A stretch of DNA of 64,000 nt from Phaeosaccion multiseriatum (Eukaryota; Ochrophyta, other classes), in assembly GCA_965112735.1 (NCBI GenBank), contig OZ218963.1, forward strand, positions 248,001-312,000, given 5' to 3'. Positions 41,094 through 53,000 of the stretch are shown here, piece after piece; position 1 is the stretch's first letter, and each line of letters begins with the position of its first letter. The notes below the pieces were generated by a model. That model was given only the letters and a program-made list of their open reading frames with translations, was not told where the DNA came from and did no database searches. The translations under genes were made by a program, and so were the position numbers.

Positions 41094-42034
41094 CTCATAG
41101 CCAATAGGACCCGATGGTCTTCCCTCGTGGAGGAGGAACTTGGGGGAGCTTTTGCATAACGACACAAAGCGGGCAAAACAAGGTAGCAAAATCGTAGCAG
41201 CACCACTTTCAACAGTAGAAGAAGCAGCAGAAAAAGAAGAAGATGGCTAAGGAGAAAGTCTTCTCCTCCTCCTAATCACGGGAGGAATATATTGAGATTG
41301 TGAAATAACGGGACACGTGTTGGTGATATGTTCACAGTTGTCGCCTTCTCACCCATTTTGTTTTTCCTTCTCTTCCCTTTTTCCCGTTCTTTTCTATTTT
41401 TTTTTTATTTTATAACACTCGATTTGCGTAAAATCGCCCGATTTCCCCCTCAATAATTTTTTTGCACGTACTTCGGAAAATGACGCTGGGAGAAGCCCTA
41501 TAGCTCTGCGTGTAGCTCTTTGAGATCCCCACCGATCCATGGTCTTTCGGCTTTCATCGCCTCTTCCCTTCCGTAGTTGTCAGCATTTCCGCAGCAGCAC
41601 TCCCCTTGCCGCCCGACCCCCCCCCCGGACCGATTTGGGCGATTCTTACCACTTGACCTTTCCTTCCTCTTTAACGTTTATATGTGATACTTACATACAT
41701 GAACCCTAGCACTCCCTGCCGCCTGGCCCTCTTCTCCTCCTGTCAGCAGGTTGTCCACTTGTAAAGCAGCGTCTCACCCTCACCGCTGCCCACCAGCCAC
41801 ACACCGCGTGCCTGCCTGGCAACATGATTGCGTGCGTGCGTGCGTGTATGCGTGCGCGTGTGCGTGCGCGCGTGGCGTGCGTGCGTGCGTGTGCGCGTGC
41901 GTGCTGCATTCTCTCAAGAAATAATTTCGGACGAGCGCCACACACCAAAAAAAAAAAAAACTCGATCAACTCGATGGCAGCTAATGCGTAGTAAGTCACT
42001 CGGCCGTGGCCCCGTGGCATGGCAGCTGTAGTCA
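41094..42034. other. Spacer: TMEM8-like promoter and ArsS-like 3' region
   Basis: AT-rich block at 41380-41480 (long T runs), a (GCGT)n run at 41828-41900 and an A13 run at 41947. No gene seen. Confidence 0.55.
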
Positions 42035-44310
42035 CTAGGCTGTGGCCCCCTGGCAGCTGGACCCCATGCCTGATGTGCAACCGAAGCAGTGACTCTCGAA
42101 CACGATCTCCGTCTGCGCCAAGTCCTCAGCCCTGCCCTTGCCCAATTCGAAGATGGTGAACCCGTCCTTGCTGGCGGGCCGCATTAGGGTGCCATCTTTG
42201 GTGGTGCCCTTGGCGGTTCCCTGCGTACCCATGCCCAGGGCAAGTTGTTGGTTGAAGTCGCAGTCGTATAGCCGCCCGTCCCACCCCACGCTGATGGTGT
42301 CTGTGCACATCACTCCCTAGAGAGAGAGGGAGAGAGAAAGAAGGAAGAGAGAGAGGGGGGGAGGGCAGAACATCAGGCGATACACAGGCACAAATTTTTT
42401 CACTGTACGTATCATATCCATCACCCACTCATATCCATCCATCCACTGCCTTACCTTGGCTGCTGCTGGGTTAAAGTTCCTGACCAGCAAGTCCATATAT
42501 TCCGATAACTCCCCGCGGCGGTACAAGAAATCCGCAAACCTCTTGATCGGCATGTTGGTGATGGTAAACAAATTGTTAAAGGACACCCCGAACTCCTCCC
42601 ACAGCTCCTCCTTGTACTTGATTTGCAACGCCTCTTGCGGAGGGGGCAGGAAGGCCCCAATGGGGTTGTACACCAGGTCAAGCGCCAGACCGCTGCCTTC
42701 CTCCCCGTACCCTTGGGCATTGAGCTGCCTCAGACCGGCGATGCTGCGGTCGAACACGCCTCTGCCTCGCTGCATGTTGACGTTTTTGGCGGAGTAGCAG
42801 GGCAGGGAAGCGACCACGTGCACCTTGTTGTCGGCAAGGTATTGGGCGAGGTCCTCTTGACCAGGCTCGAGGAGCACTGTGAGGTTGCATCTGAATAGGA
42901 GAGGGAGAGGGACAGGGGGCGAGAGCGCGCCAGAGAGTGGTGTAGCAGGAGGAGCAGGAGGAGCAGGAGGAGCAGGAGGAGGAGGAGGAGCAGGAGGAGG
43001 AGGAGTGGGGGGAGGGGAGGGGAGTACGAAGGTGAGGGGACACAGTTACAAATGAAGGAAAAAGAGAAGCCTGCTGCCGTGCGATACCAGAGCCTGCACC
43101 CCTGCCTGAGAGGCCCTCAGAGAGGACCTGCTACGCATGCGGCTGACTACCTGCCCTTCCCACTCTGTCGAGTCCCGACTCGCACACACGCACACGCCCC
43201 CACCCCCATCCCCACGTCACCACGCACCTGTCGATGATCTCAATCTCCCTGTCGGGCTGCTCCTTCCTGAGGGCGGCCACCGCGTCCACGAGATAGCGGA
43301 ACTGCGCGTTCATTTCTGGTGCCCCCCCCGTAATGTCCAGCGTGGTGATGTGCTTGCTCCTCCTCAACACCTCAATGGCTTGTTCCGCCACCTCCCTACT
43401 CATCATCTCCGTCCGCTTAGGGGAGGACTCCACGTGGCAGTGGTTGCAGGCCTGGTTGCAGTACAGCCCGATGTTGAGCTGCAGGATGGTGGAGGGCGCC
43501 CTGGGGATGCTCAGCTTCTGCTGCTTGAGAAATTCCTTGAAATCGGTGTGGCCCATGTCTTGCAGAGAGCGCCGCCGCAGCTTCCTCTCCTCCTGCGTCA
43601 TCTTCTTCTGCCCCAGCTCCTTGAGGCGTGCCGCTGTCGTTTTGAAGTCCTCGTCGCCCTCCATCTCCGTCAGTGTGTCTTGGATTAGGGAACCCTGAGG
43701 TGTGGGGTGTGGGGGGTGAAGAGCAGGGAGAAGCAGAGGATAAAGGAGGGAAGAGGGTTAGGAAAGCGAAGTTCTTTGGTTTTGGGAGGCGCATAAGGCA
43801 GGAGACCAGAGCCTGCAGTACAAAAGCGGGGTGTGAGAGACGACAGATGCTGCCGCTCAAGAAAAGGAGACACGGACCAGGCAACATTGCACGTACCTCC
43901 GTCCTTTGGTCCAGTCCCACCAAGCCCTCCCACTTGGGCTGCTGCGTCTGCGTCTTGCCCCTCCCAGGCGGGCCCTTGGGCTTGGTCAAGCGAATGTTGG
44001 CGACGTCCACGCCGGTGGTGAAGTCGGGTGTCACCGGGCTGCCGGTGGTGCCGGTGCTGCTGCTACTACTCCGACTACTCCCACTCCTGCTGCTGCTGCT
44101 GCTGCTCCTGCTACCGGGGGCGGAAGACACGGGCGCCTGAGGACTGAACGCCAGGGAAGAGGTGGAGTAGCAAGACAGGCTCGCGAGGAGAACCGTACGA
44201 CCCACTGCCGCCACTGATGCTGCCGCTCCTCCAGCTGCTGCTCCGCCGCTGCCGCTCCTACTCCTCACGCGTAGCGTCGCCCTCCCTGCCATGACCTTTC
44301 GAGCCATCAT
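42035..44310 (-). CDS. arsS: ArsS-type radical SAM enzyme (arsenosugar biosynthesis), probably plastid-targeted
   Basis: Radical SAM protein of the family proposed to add the 5'-deoxyadenosyl group to dimethylarsenic compounds. Exons: 44310-43897, 43694-43228, 42890-42455, 42316-42035; 1599 nt, 532 residues, all phases consistent. The N-terminus (MMARKVMAGRATLR...) has a hydrophobic stretch, then CYSTSSLAFSPQAP. The F after a signal-like helix resembles the ASAFAP plastid-import motif of secondary algae. The 4Fe-4S loop is CNQACNHCHVESSP (Cys about 217, 221, 224), followed by TLDITGGAPEMN and EIIDRCNLTVL. The C-terminal domain has LVYNPIGAFLPPPQ, YNPxG, GRLYDCDFNQQL and HCFGCTSGMGSSCQG, all hallmarks of ArsS, with extra cluster Cys residues. 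Typical ArsS is about 330-400 residues, so the first ~180 residues are an extension. No arsM neighbour is visible. Confidence 0.9.
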
Positions 44311-44819
44311 CAATGAAGGCCAGGGGAGCTCGGGACTGGAACGGGAGGATCCATGGACCCGACCTTTCGTAACCTTTCGTAATTCCGTCAACTGCCATCC
44401 TCTGCATTTTTAAGGGTGTAATATATAACATCATTCATCCCTCCCCCACCCTCAATCCTTGCCCAATCGATGAAGAACACGGAGTGTGAGCCTGATTCGA
44501 CACCGCTTTGAACCACTTGAGACCAACTTTGACCATGCTTTGAACCATTTTCGAACCAATTGTTAACACAACTGCGAAAGCACTGTTGCTATGTTTTTTT
44601 TTTTTTTTTTAATTAATTAATTATATGCTTCCTTCTACGCTCAACTCCCCCCCTCTCCCCATTTTTTAAGCTATGTACAACTTCTGCTATTTTTTTTCTA
44701 CGCTTCCTTCTCTACTTTGTGAAAAAACATACAAATAGACGAGTGATAAAAGATGGATCAGGCTGAAAGCTATTTACGCTACCTTCTACACTCCCCCCCC
44801 CCCCCCTCTCCCTGATCTC
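44311..44819. other. AT-rich spacer before the tandem array
   Basis: Contains T18 followed by AATTAATTAATTA (44596-44625) and several CTTCTACGCT or CTTCTACACT copies that also mark the unit borders further right. It probably includes the ArsS-like promoter. No coding sequence seen. Confidence 0.55.
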
Positions 44820-44872
44820 CTTTTTCTGACTTTATGCCAGTATATAAAAAAAAAAACGCTTGCTTCTACGCT

Positions 44873-45245
44873 CTACTCCCCCCCTCTCCCCATGATCTAT
44901 TGTACAACATACAAAAAAATATACGCTTTCTTCTACGCTCTACTACTCCCCCCCTCTCCCCATTATCTATTGTACAACATAAAAAAAAATATACTCCCCC
45001 CCTCTCCCCATTATCTATTGTACAACATAAAAAAATTTACGCTTTCTTCTACGCTCTACTACTCCCCCCCTCTCCCCATTATCTATTGTACAACATAAAA
45101 AAAAATATACTCCCCCCCCTCTCCCCATTATCTATTGTACAACATAAAAAAAAATATACTCCCCCCCTCTCCCCATGATCTATTGTACAACATAAAAAAA
45201 AATATACGCTTTCTTCTACGCTCTACTACTCCCCCCCTCTACCCC
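44873..45245. repeat. Unit-border AT-rich repeats, copy A
   Basis: TATTGTACAACATAAAAAAA followed by ATATACTCCCCCCCTCTCCC repeats with spacings of about 48 or 70 bp; the longer form adds CGCTTTCTTCTACGCTCTAC. Six TATTGTACAACAT copies seen. Confidence 0.92.
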
Positions 45246-45496
45246 CTTTTTTTTTCTTTCTTCTATGCTCTACTAGTACCCCCGTTTTTTTGTTTTTGTT
45301 TTTCCCACTCCACTCCACCCCAAAGCGCACAACGAAGTCCGCCTGAGTGCCCTCTCCTCCTTTCCCCCCGACCCCTCCACTCCAAAAGAAGAAAAAAAGG
45401 GCGGGCCGTCACCCCCCCTGTACTGCATCGACTGCGGCTGCCTGCAGAGACTGGCTGGCGCTGCATGTGCTGTCCCCCCTCCTCCTCTCCCTGCTG

Positions 45497-46942
45497 CTAC
45501 TGCTGCCCCTGCTGCTGCCTGCCCCCCCCAAACAGACTGGCCGTCGCCCTCTCCCACCCCCTCCCCGAGCTGCCGCCCCCCACCGTGTAGCGAGGAGCAC
45601 CTTGAGTGGGAGCAGTGTTTGCCCCTGTGCCCCCCCCCCTCTCCTCGTCCCCATCCGTGTCCTCATCCATGTCCGCGTCGTCATCCCCATCAGTCCTCCC
45701 TCCCCCCACACTCCCCTCCCCTCCTCCTCCTCCTCCTCCTCCTCCTCCTCCTCCTCCTCCTCCTCCTCCCACAGCAGGGCCAACAGGGCTGAGATGGACG
45801 CCCTGCTGCCTCCTCGCCCACCTCGTCCTCTCTTCCGTCTGTGCATCGATCGGGCCGAGGGGCACTCTGCGGTAGGTAATGTAGAGCTCCTCGTTGTTGC
45901 AAGTGAAGGACGCGTACTTGACATTCTGGCGCTCCCGGGGGGGCTCCACTACAACTAAAACGCGCACCACCACCACAGGCACGTCGGGACAGTAATAGAG
46001 CTCTTCCCAGATGTCCAGTATGGAGGGGACGGCAAGGCTCACCAGCGCCTCCCCCGCATCCCTCCTTTCTATAACCGCACGACCACCGTGGGACGCCATA
46101 TGCTTGCCGATGCTAAAACTTACCATCAACTGACCCTCCACGAGAGACTCCAGTACGTCGTCGTCCCCCTGGAACAGCAGCATGCCCCTCTTCAGGCCGT
46201 CGAAGGGACAGCTCAGAGTGGTGGTGTAGCACTTGACGCTGCAGGTCCCGTTCGGAACCACCCTTCCCCCACCACCTCCTCCCCCCTCCACCCCCCCTAC
46301 CCTTTCTCCTGCCGGCGCCGCCGCTGGCCCACGCCCCTCCGACGGGGTCACCTCCGAAAGCACTTGATCCGTGCTGCTAACATTGGAACTCCAATTGAAG
46401 TGCACACTCCTAGGGCTCGATGACCGCGGGTCCACCATCATCTCGCCCCAATTCTTTGACGAAATGGAGCTGTCCTTCCTGACGGGATTCAGGCTGGGTG
46501 GTACCTCCGACGCGTCGTCAACGTCCACGTGGTCGTACATGTCCAAGTCCAGATGAATGGGGTATTGCAGCTGCTGCGCGGGCGGCTGTAATTGGCTGCC
46601 ATTCGTGTAGCCACTGTGCGTGCTGGGGGGAGCAGGGGGACCAGGGGTGGGTGGGGCGCTGCTTTTTCTCCTCCCGAACTGCTGCTGGTTGACGCGCACA
46701 ACCTCGATGCGGGCCGAAGGGAACTCCTCCTTGAGGAGGAGGTAGGGCCCCTCGCTCGGCTGGGGGCCGTTGAACCTGACCCAAATCTCCATGGCGCCGC
46801 TCTCGCTCTGTGCGGCGGGCTCCAGCTCCCACTCCTCAATGGTGGTGTACTTGGTCTTGAACTTCATCAGCAGGTGCGAGGCCGTCACTGTGTGTTGCAG
46901 TGCAGCAGTGCGAGGCAGGGAGGGAAGTGGTGTGTGGGTCAT
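45497..46942 (-). CDS. Unknown-family protein, tandem copy A
   Basis: Single open frame with no intron needed. I chose ATG 46942 (MTHTPLPSLPRTAALQHTVT) because it and what follows are conserved in copy B, whereas the upstream open extension is not. Layout: conserved start (LLMKFKTKYTTIEEWELEP, EIWVRFNGPQPS); a variable Pro/Ser/Gly linker; a conserved domain (CYTTTLSCPFDGLKRG, LLFQGDDDVLESLVEGQL, AVPSILDIWEELYYCPDVPV, FTCNNEELYITYRRVPLGPI); then a poly-Gly run of about 17 and an acidic tail DGDDDADMDEDTDGDEERGG. The beta-rich conserved domain suggests a soluble, possibly arrestin- or C2-like sandwich, but I do not recognise the family. Confidence 0.7.
   Translation of the reverse strand: MTHTPLPSLPRTAALQHTVTASHLLMKFKTKYTTIEEWELEPAAQSESGAMEIWVRFNGPQPSEGPYLLLKEEFPSARIEVVRVNQQQFGRRKSSAPPTPGPPAPPSTHSGYTNGSQLQPPAQQLQYPIHLDLDMYDHVDVDDASEVPPSLNPVRKDSSISSKNWGEMMVDPRSSSPRSVHFNWSSNVSSTDQVLSEVTPSEGRGPAAAPAGERVGGVEGGGGGGGRVVPNGTCSVKCYTTTLSCPFDGLKRGMLLFQGDDDVLESLVEGQLMVSFSIGKHMASHGGRAVIERRDAGEALVSLAVPSILDIWEELYYCPDVPVVVVRVLVVVEPPRERQNVKYASFTCNNEELYITYRRVPLGPIDAQTEERTRWARRQQGVHLSPVGPAVGGGGGGGGGGGGGGGGGEGSVGGGRTDGDDDADMDEDTDGDEERGGGTGANTAPTQGAPRYTVGGGSSGRGWERATASLFGGGRQQQGQQ
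45721..45771. repeat. (CTC)n triplet run, copy A (~17 Gly codons)
   Basis: In-frame poly-Gly in the unknown gene. The same site has about 10 codons in copy B (54319-54350) and about 26 in copy C (63015-63090). Confidence 0.9.
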
Positions 46943-47499
46943 CGAGTCATCGGATTGGGTAGTAGGCAACAACCTCTCTCTCTCTCTTCTTGTTCTCTCT
47001 ACCCCGGAACGCGACGCCCCCCGCCCCTCGGCAGCCATGTTCGCCCCCCTCCCCAGGCTTCGTTCGACTCGTCGACTCGCGGCCATTGCTTGTTGAAGCA
47101 TGGAACAAGTGCTTTGTCGACGCTCTCGCACCATCCACGCACGTCACGTCTTCTCACATCTTGATATTGATTGTTTTGGACTACTTCTCCGTTCTCTCCC
47201 CTCCGCCCGCACCCTCCGCAGCCCTCACTCACCATTCTGTGCGGCTGCTGCCAAGTCATGCACGCGGAACAGCCAGAACCGGTTCTTCTTGGGCACCTCA
47301 TTCGACGCCATCCCCGCCCCTCCCTTGTTCCCTGCTGCGGTGTCAGCTTGTTGTGTGTGGTGTGTTAGCTATCGCTCAGAACAGATCACTGCCTCCTGGG
47401 TGCCTGCGCTGCTGCAAGTCAAGCAACAAGCAACCCAGCCGCTGCCGCTGCCTACCTTCAGGCAGCAGTCCCCCCGCTCTAGACTACCACCGGGTGCGA

Positions 47500-47676
47500 A
47501 TGAAACTCTTTCGTTCTGCTCTGTCGCTGGCTGTCGCGCCTCGCACAAGGCCACTCTGGCTGTGTGTGAGCTTTCAACTTCTTGTTGTTCTCTCGCTCTC
47601 CGCTGCCTCCACAGCCAGTCCACCCCCCCGCCCGCCCGCCGGCCGCCCCGCCCCAGCCACTCTTCTATTCAGCCAC
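47500..47676 (+). CDS. Possible first exon encoding a signal peptide, copy A
   Basis: An ATG opens 59 codons with a basic start (MKLFRSALSLAV) and a strong hydrophobic core (WLCVSFQLLVVLSLSAASTA), then meets a good donor (CAC/GTAAGTCTT). Copy B (56310-56486) differs by one residue. I could not find an in-frame acceptor that joins it to the protease ORF, so it may be an unrelated short gene or chance. Confidence 0.3.
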
Positions 47677-47837
47677 GTAAGTCTTCACGTATCTCTGTTT
47701 CCAAAATATACATGCTACCGTGCGCGCCGCCAAGAGGAGGCCGTCCGAGCGAGTTCCAGGAGAGGGAGGGGAAGGAAAATGAATCCGTGACGGGGATCCG
47801 TGAAGCATTATTGAAGAAACAGCCAAGCAATCCTATC

Positions 47838-47966
47838 ACATTGATCACAGATCTCTCACAAACTCCTGTACATACCAGCTAGATACTCTTAGTATCTATT
47901 GCGGTCAAAACGTACCTAACTTCAGGAGTTTGTGAGAGATGTGTGATCTGGTGTGATCGAAATGTG
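47838..47966. repeat. Inverted repeat upstream of protease A
   Basis: Left arm CAGATCTCTCACAAACTCCT near 47848-47868; right arm AGGAGTTTGTGAGAGATGTG near 47925-47945. The spacer of about 56 bp contains TAGATACTCTTAGTATCTA, itself a palindrome. Present also in copy B (about 56658-56786). Confidence 0.85.
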
Positions 47967-48082
47967 AATTCTTGATGGGTCACAGATACCGGTCACAAAA
48001 GGCTTGGCGGGAAAAACATTTGGAGCACACTTCAATACCCACAACCTTGCGAACATCAAAAACAACAAACTACTGCGTTACC

Positions 48083-49509
48083 ATGCCGACCATTGGCAAG
48101 ACGAAGACCGTGAGGGTGATCATCGGAGCCTTCCTCCTTCTCCTCCCCCTCCTGGCCGTGACCGGATGGCTCGGGTACGAGTACATCAAGAACGACGATG
48201 ACTCGGGAGGTGTGACGTCCACGGGAATCGACGAGACTTCCGCAGCTGAGGCAATCCAACAAGGCGCCGGAGAAGGGGCTAAACTGCGAGTGATCGAGCT
48301 CACCGATGAAGACATGGTCGACTTGTTGAATGCTGCTGGAGAGGAGGAGGATGAAGAAGAGGATCATGATGAAGATGGTGACTTCTCTGAGCCCCCACCC
48401 GGCAACTACACCTACGGAGATGAAGGTCGTCAGAACAGGCGCCTCTTTTCGGACTGCGGAGAGGACGGCAACCCCGTGGAGTGCACATCTCGCTATAGGA
48501 CGTGCTCCAGGAACGGCTGGTAAGATTCCGTATCTGCCTGGCTGTTCCATCCCTTTTAAGTATTTTTTCTGGGTTAGAGAGTGGGCAAAAAGTTGCTGAC
48601 GCTCCGGCGACTGTCCTGCTCCATCGACCACCATGCATACATGACAGGGGCGGAGTCGTTCAATTGGCGATCGCAAAGAACGACGGCACTTTCGGGGGTT
48701 GTTCGGGCTTTCTCCTCGCCCCCGACCTTGTGGTGACTGCTGGTCATTGTGTCCGTTCGGTAAGCGAGTGGAAAACCTCTGGCGCGGGTGTCACCGCCTT
48801 GTTGGGTCAGACGAGCGCCAACAACCCAATTGAAGTGCGGAAGTCCATCCATGTCCAGTCCTACCTCAATGTGGATAAAAGAGAGTGGGACGTGGCAATG
48901 ATCGTCCTTGATACTCCCTTCACCAAGGGATGCAAGTACACCGTCAAGCGCTCGCAGAATCGTTGGGCGTGGATGGCCGGGTTCCCAAGCACCCTGCCCT
49001 ACGGCACCTTGATGCAGGTGAGAAGCAAAACGGCTGCTGACTGGAATATGATATGCACGCTCACTCTGAGAGCTTGCGCTCTGACAGTCGTATAGCTACA
49101 CCCATGTACAGTAAGTAGTGTATCAGGGAGGAAACCCACCACCTCTTCCGAATATAAATGAATGCGACCTCCCTGGCTGGCTGCTCTTCTCTCTCTACAG
49201 GTTCAAAGCGAAGGCATGTTTTCGTACAGGGACTCCAGACGCACAGCAGATACTAAGCATGCTATTGCCGGGGGCATGAGTGGGGGCCCTGCCGAGTCCT
49301 GGTACCGGGACGGAACAACACACACCACTGGCATCCTTGTATCATACAATGATCACTCGTCATGCTTTACCACGATCACTCTCCTCGGTAGGTCGGATGG
49401 GGTTCTCACCAGGCTCCTCGACGATGTGAGCAATATTCTGCCCGGTCTGTGGGAGGAGGAGGTGTACAAGAACGGCGAATATTTGTCAGTGACTTCTCTT
49501 AGGGTGTGA
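48083..49509 (+). CDS. Membrane-anchored trypsin-like serine protease, copy A
   Basis: Exons 48083-48519, 48648-49017, 49201-49509; phases consistent, 371 residues. N-terminal MPTIGKTKTVRVIIGAFLLLL gives a type II anchor (residues about 10-30). An acidic stalk (EEEDEEEDHDEDGDF) and two Cys clusters (DCGEDGNPVECTSRYRTC) follow. The S1 fold then begins GGVVQLAIAKNDGTFGGCSG. The triad is His in VVTAGHC, Asp in EWDVAMIVLD and Ser in AGGMSGGPAE. The GMSGGP form is more like V8/glutamyl-endopeptidase-type S1 enzymes than the GDSGGP of chymotrypsins. The IVGG-type activation N-terminus is missing. Substrate unknown. An in-frame extension to 47972 exists but has no ATG. Confidence 0.85.
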
Positions 49510-50032
49510 GTAGTAGTAGAGCTTTTTGCGGGCTCAAGCAGAGGCTTGATGTAACATAGGAGAAGAAGAGTGTGTATGTGTACAACGGGGGACTGCATCA
49601 ATATGTGAAGTTGGAAGAGATGATAGACACAACAATTAGCACAGGAGGTTTTCCGTCGTGAATACCTTTCGGTGGACCTAACTAGACTGAAACGGTCGTT
49701 AGTGCTGACTATTGTATATTAGTATGGAACAGTTAAAGGGGGGGCGGAGGAAAAAAAAGAGAACAACATGTGTCCCATGATTTCCCCATGATTTTCGCTT
49801 ACGCCGAAAGGGGTTCTTCTAAGAGTAATAAAACCTGTGTGAGCGACACGCACGCCCCTTTAGAGGACAGCGCCTCCCCCTCCCCCCCCACCCCCCTTGA
49901 GATTCTTTAGCCACTTCTGGCGCCGCACTTGCCTCCCTGTCTTGGCCCTGCCTCTTACGAACACACTGCCACCTTTAGAAGTCGGAAGTAAGTTAATTAT
50001 TTGATATTATTACCATACGCGACCCTCAATTT
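49510..50032. other. 3' region of protease A
   Basis: Contains AATAAA at about 49828 (AGTAATAAAACC), a plausible polyadenylation signal for the protease gene, and C runs at 49878-49893. No coding sequence seen. Confidence 0.5.
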
Positions 50033-53000
50033 TCACCCCTCCTCCCTCCTTGGGCGCTTCAGCGCTCTGCCCGCTCGAGACTTGGCACCCGAGACTAGTG
50101 CCACGTCGTCGTTCTCCTCTTGCCCTCTATCTCCTTCGTCTGATTGTTTGGCCTCTCCTTCGTCCACCGGTACGCCTGTTCCCTCCTCCTCCTCCATCGC
50201 CTCCAGCTCCGACCGACTGTCTTCGCTTCCCTCTTTGCTCATGACGCTCTCGGCCCATCGTCCACTCCCCACCCCCGTCACATCTCCCTCCGTCCTCTCC
50301 ACGTCTGCAACGCGTGTGTGCAGGGCCTCTCGCTCACCAGCGCTCACCCCCCCCCCTTGCCCCCCTGGGGGATGGGGATGTCGCTGCGGCCTCCTCTTCC
50401 CCCTCTTCATCCGCTGCCGTTGGGCTGACATCGCCCTCTCCTCGTCCTTCGTCCTCTTCATGCCTCATCCTCTTCATCTGCAGACGCTGCTGGGTCATGT
50501 CCCTTTTCTGCCGTCTCAGCGGGCTCTGGCGCCCCTATCCAACCTGCTGCTCGCGCATCTGTCTCGACATACGACTTGACGTAGGCGAGAAGCTCTTGCT
50601 TCTTGGTCGACTTGTCGGGGGCCTTCTTGCGCACTTCAGACGTGCTGGCTTGGGCGTTGATGAAAGCCCAAAGACTCCCCTTCAAGAGACTCTTCTTCCC
50701 CTTCGGGACGAACCCGAGAGTTCTCAGGACAGCCTCCGTCACACTTTCTTCGTCCTTCTTCTTTTCTCCGCCGCTGCCTTTTCCTGCGCTGCCTCCTCCC
50801 TCTCTGCCATCTTGTCTCTCAGTAGAAGGACCCTCTCTTCGGTGTTAAGGTCCTTACACGTCGACGTTGACTCCCAAATGGCGTTCAAGCGACGTGCTGC
50901 AGCGGAGCCCTGCTTGTGGCTCGCAACGGCGCTTTTGCGCCTTAGCTGCGATAGTCTGTCCACAGACTGTAAACGCTCATGAGGAAGGAGAAGGAGGTGC
51001 TGCACAGCTGCCACATCGTCCGTCATGAGCAGCTGCTGTGCCTTCGTAACTCGCTCCCTCGCCTGTGCAGGTGTAGGGTCCAGCAGGGGGTGTTTGACCA
51101 TGTCGGCTGCGAAGGACGAAGAGCCCACTCGCTGAAGCATGTTCGCGTCGAAAGCCTTTGTCATCTCCTGCAACTGCGATACCTTGGCGTCTCCACTGGC
51201 CCCCCGTGTGACGTCAGCAAAGGCCTTGCTGATGGACCCTTCAGCAGGGGCCCTTCCGCTGGTGAAGTTGGCGAAAGACATGGGCGGGTAAAAGCCTGTC
51301 GCCTTGAATCCGGACTTGATGGTTTCCGACTTGTGACTCTCCCCTTGAGCCTGGCTGGGAGGCCAGAACAAGAAGCTCCTGCCGGCTCATGTTCTCTCTG
51401 TTGAAGAGTCGCTGCCAGGCCGACGAAAGACTTTGACGTCCAGAGGTTGGAACTCCCCCGATGTGTGCGCGGGCATGCATGCGCAGATGATGCCGGCTTC
51501 GCGCATAGCGTGAAGAGCATCCGGCGTCATCGTGTGCGAACCATAGCCATCCATCAGGAGCAAAATCGGCCAGAGCTCGTCGGTGACGTATCCGTTCTCC
51601 GTATAATGGATCTCTGCTGTGGCGGGCAAGGACTGTTCCAAGTCAGAGCCAGGTGATGCGTCCGCATTGGCAATGTGTGCCTACCTCCGTGCTCCAGCAA
51701 TGACGAAGAACGGGCTCATGCATCCACCAGCGGCATCGACAGTACCGACCAGAGTGACGTGACTTGATCGCTCCTGAGCTGTCATTGACACATGGTCGCG
51801 CCCCTTATGGGCAACAACGTTCATGACACCGCGCTGTGTATTCATGCCTGTCTCATCGCTGTTCCAGAACTGCACCGGTCGGAGGTCCTCCACTTCACAC
51901 CCGGATGCCACAGCCAGCTTTGCCAACATACTGAGAAGGGGAGGGGAAGGAAGGGGAGATGAGCAAGCGAGGCAGAAAACAATTATTATCGTGGTGATAC
52001 GGAGGACAACGGGAAAGGATGGATGAAGTCATTTGGTGGGGGAGAGTACAGGCCTTTCTCTCTCTCTGCCCTCTTCCCTCTCCATCTTCCTCTCCATCTT
52101 CATCTCCCTCTTTATCTCCCTCTCCCCTTCCGTCTCCCTCCGACCTCTCTCCCTCACACTCTCCCTCCCTCCTTCCCCCTCTTCCTCGCCCTCGCCCCCT
52201 CACTCTCCCTTCCCCTATGCCCTCTCCCTGTCGCACGCGCCTCTCCTCTGTCCTGTCCCTACCCCCACCCCCCTCTCCAGTCACTTTGGGGGGCGCGGGG
52301 GGGCGGGGCGCTATCCTGCCCTCCACGAATGTACACGAATGTGGACTCACCTGGGTAGGAACTCGTCTAGATACTCCTTCCTTGTCTTGTCGTTGCAGCC
52401 CTGCGCCCTCGTTAGCTCAAGGGGCTGGGCTCGCCGCGTCACTAAACTTGGGTGGCGGCGCTTCAAGCAAGCCCTGCAGCCAGCCTCCTGATGCCACGAA
52501 TGAAGCAACTCCCAATGCATGGGCCATTCTCCTGGCCAGGGTGCCTACATAGTTCCAGTCAACCCCAAAGCTGCTGTCTGCCATGTCCACAACAAAGCTC
52601 ACCAGTGCCTCTTCGGTTGAGGCAGGCAAGGCTTGATTGCCCTTCCCACCAACAGCCACAGAAGCAACCCGTCCCTTGCACCTATTTTCCAGAGCAGTCT
52701 TGGTGATTCCATACTGCCGCGCCGCCTTGACCATTCATCACAGCAGACAGAGCCGTTCTGCTGCCCTCCATAAAATGTCGTTGCTCTGCCCCTCTCCTCA
52801 GGGTGGCCGTCATCTCCACTACCACCAGGCTCGACGTCAGAGGTCCCATCAGACTCCTCAGTAGACATCTGCATCTCAGCCTCCCTTTCTTTCAGTCTCC
52901 TGAATGTCTTGTGGTCGCCATTCGTCGCCTGCTGGAAGTCATTCCACGTCATCGGCCGATGGAAGGTCCTTCCCAATGCTCTCAAGGATGGATTCATCAG

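Larger units (their letters stand above)
46943..48082. promoter_or_regulatory. Divergent region between unknown gene A and protease A
   Basis: Carries both promoters, the small signal-peptide-like ORF at 47500-47676 and the inverted repeat at 47838-47966. Closely conserved in copy B (55711-56902). Confidence 0.5.

Noticed and set aside
45497-46942. Naming the unknown tandem gene an arrestin-domain protein
   Set aside because: The beta-rich look is suggestive, but no arrestin motif could be pointed to; left as unknown.
48056-48676. 206-residue minus-strand ORF opposite the protease (and its copy at 56876)
   Set aside because: Conserved only because the protease on the other strand is conserved; no family features.
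50001-50982. Plus-strand Ser/Leu-rich ORFs opposite the transposase tail
   Set aside because: Shadow frames of the minus-strand transposase remnant.
52681-52706. CTTGGTGATTCCATACTGCC as another copy of the dispersed 19-bp motif
   Set aside because: It encodes the ARQYGITKTAL helix of the transposase HTH; the similarity is limited to TTGGTGAT.
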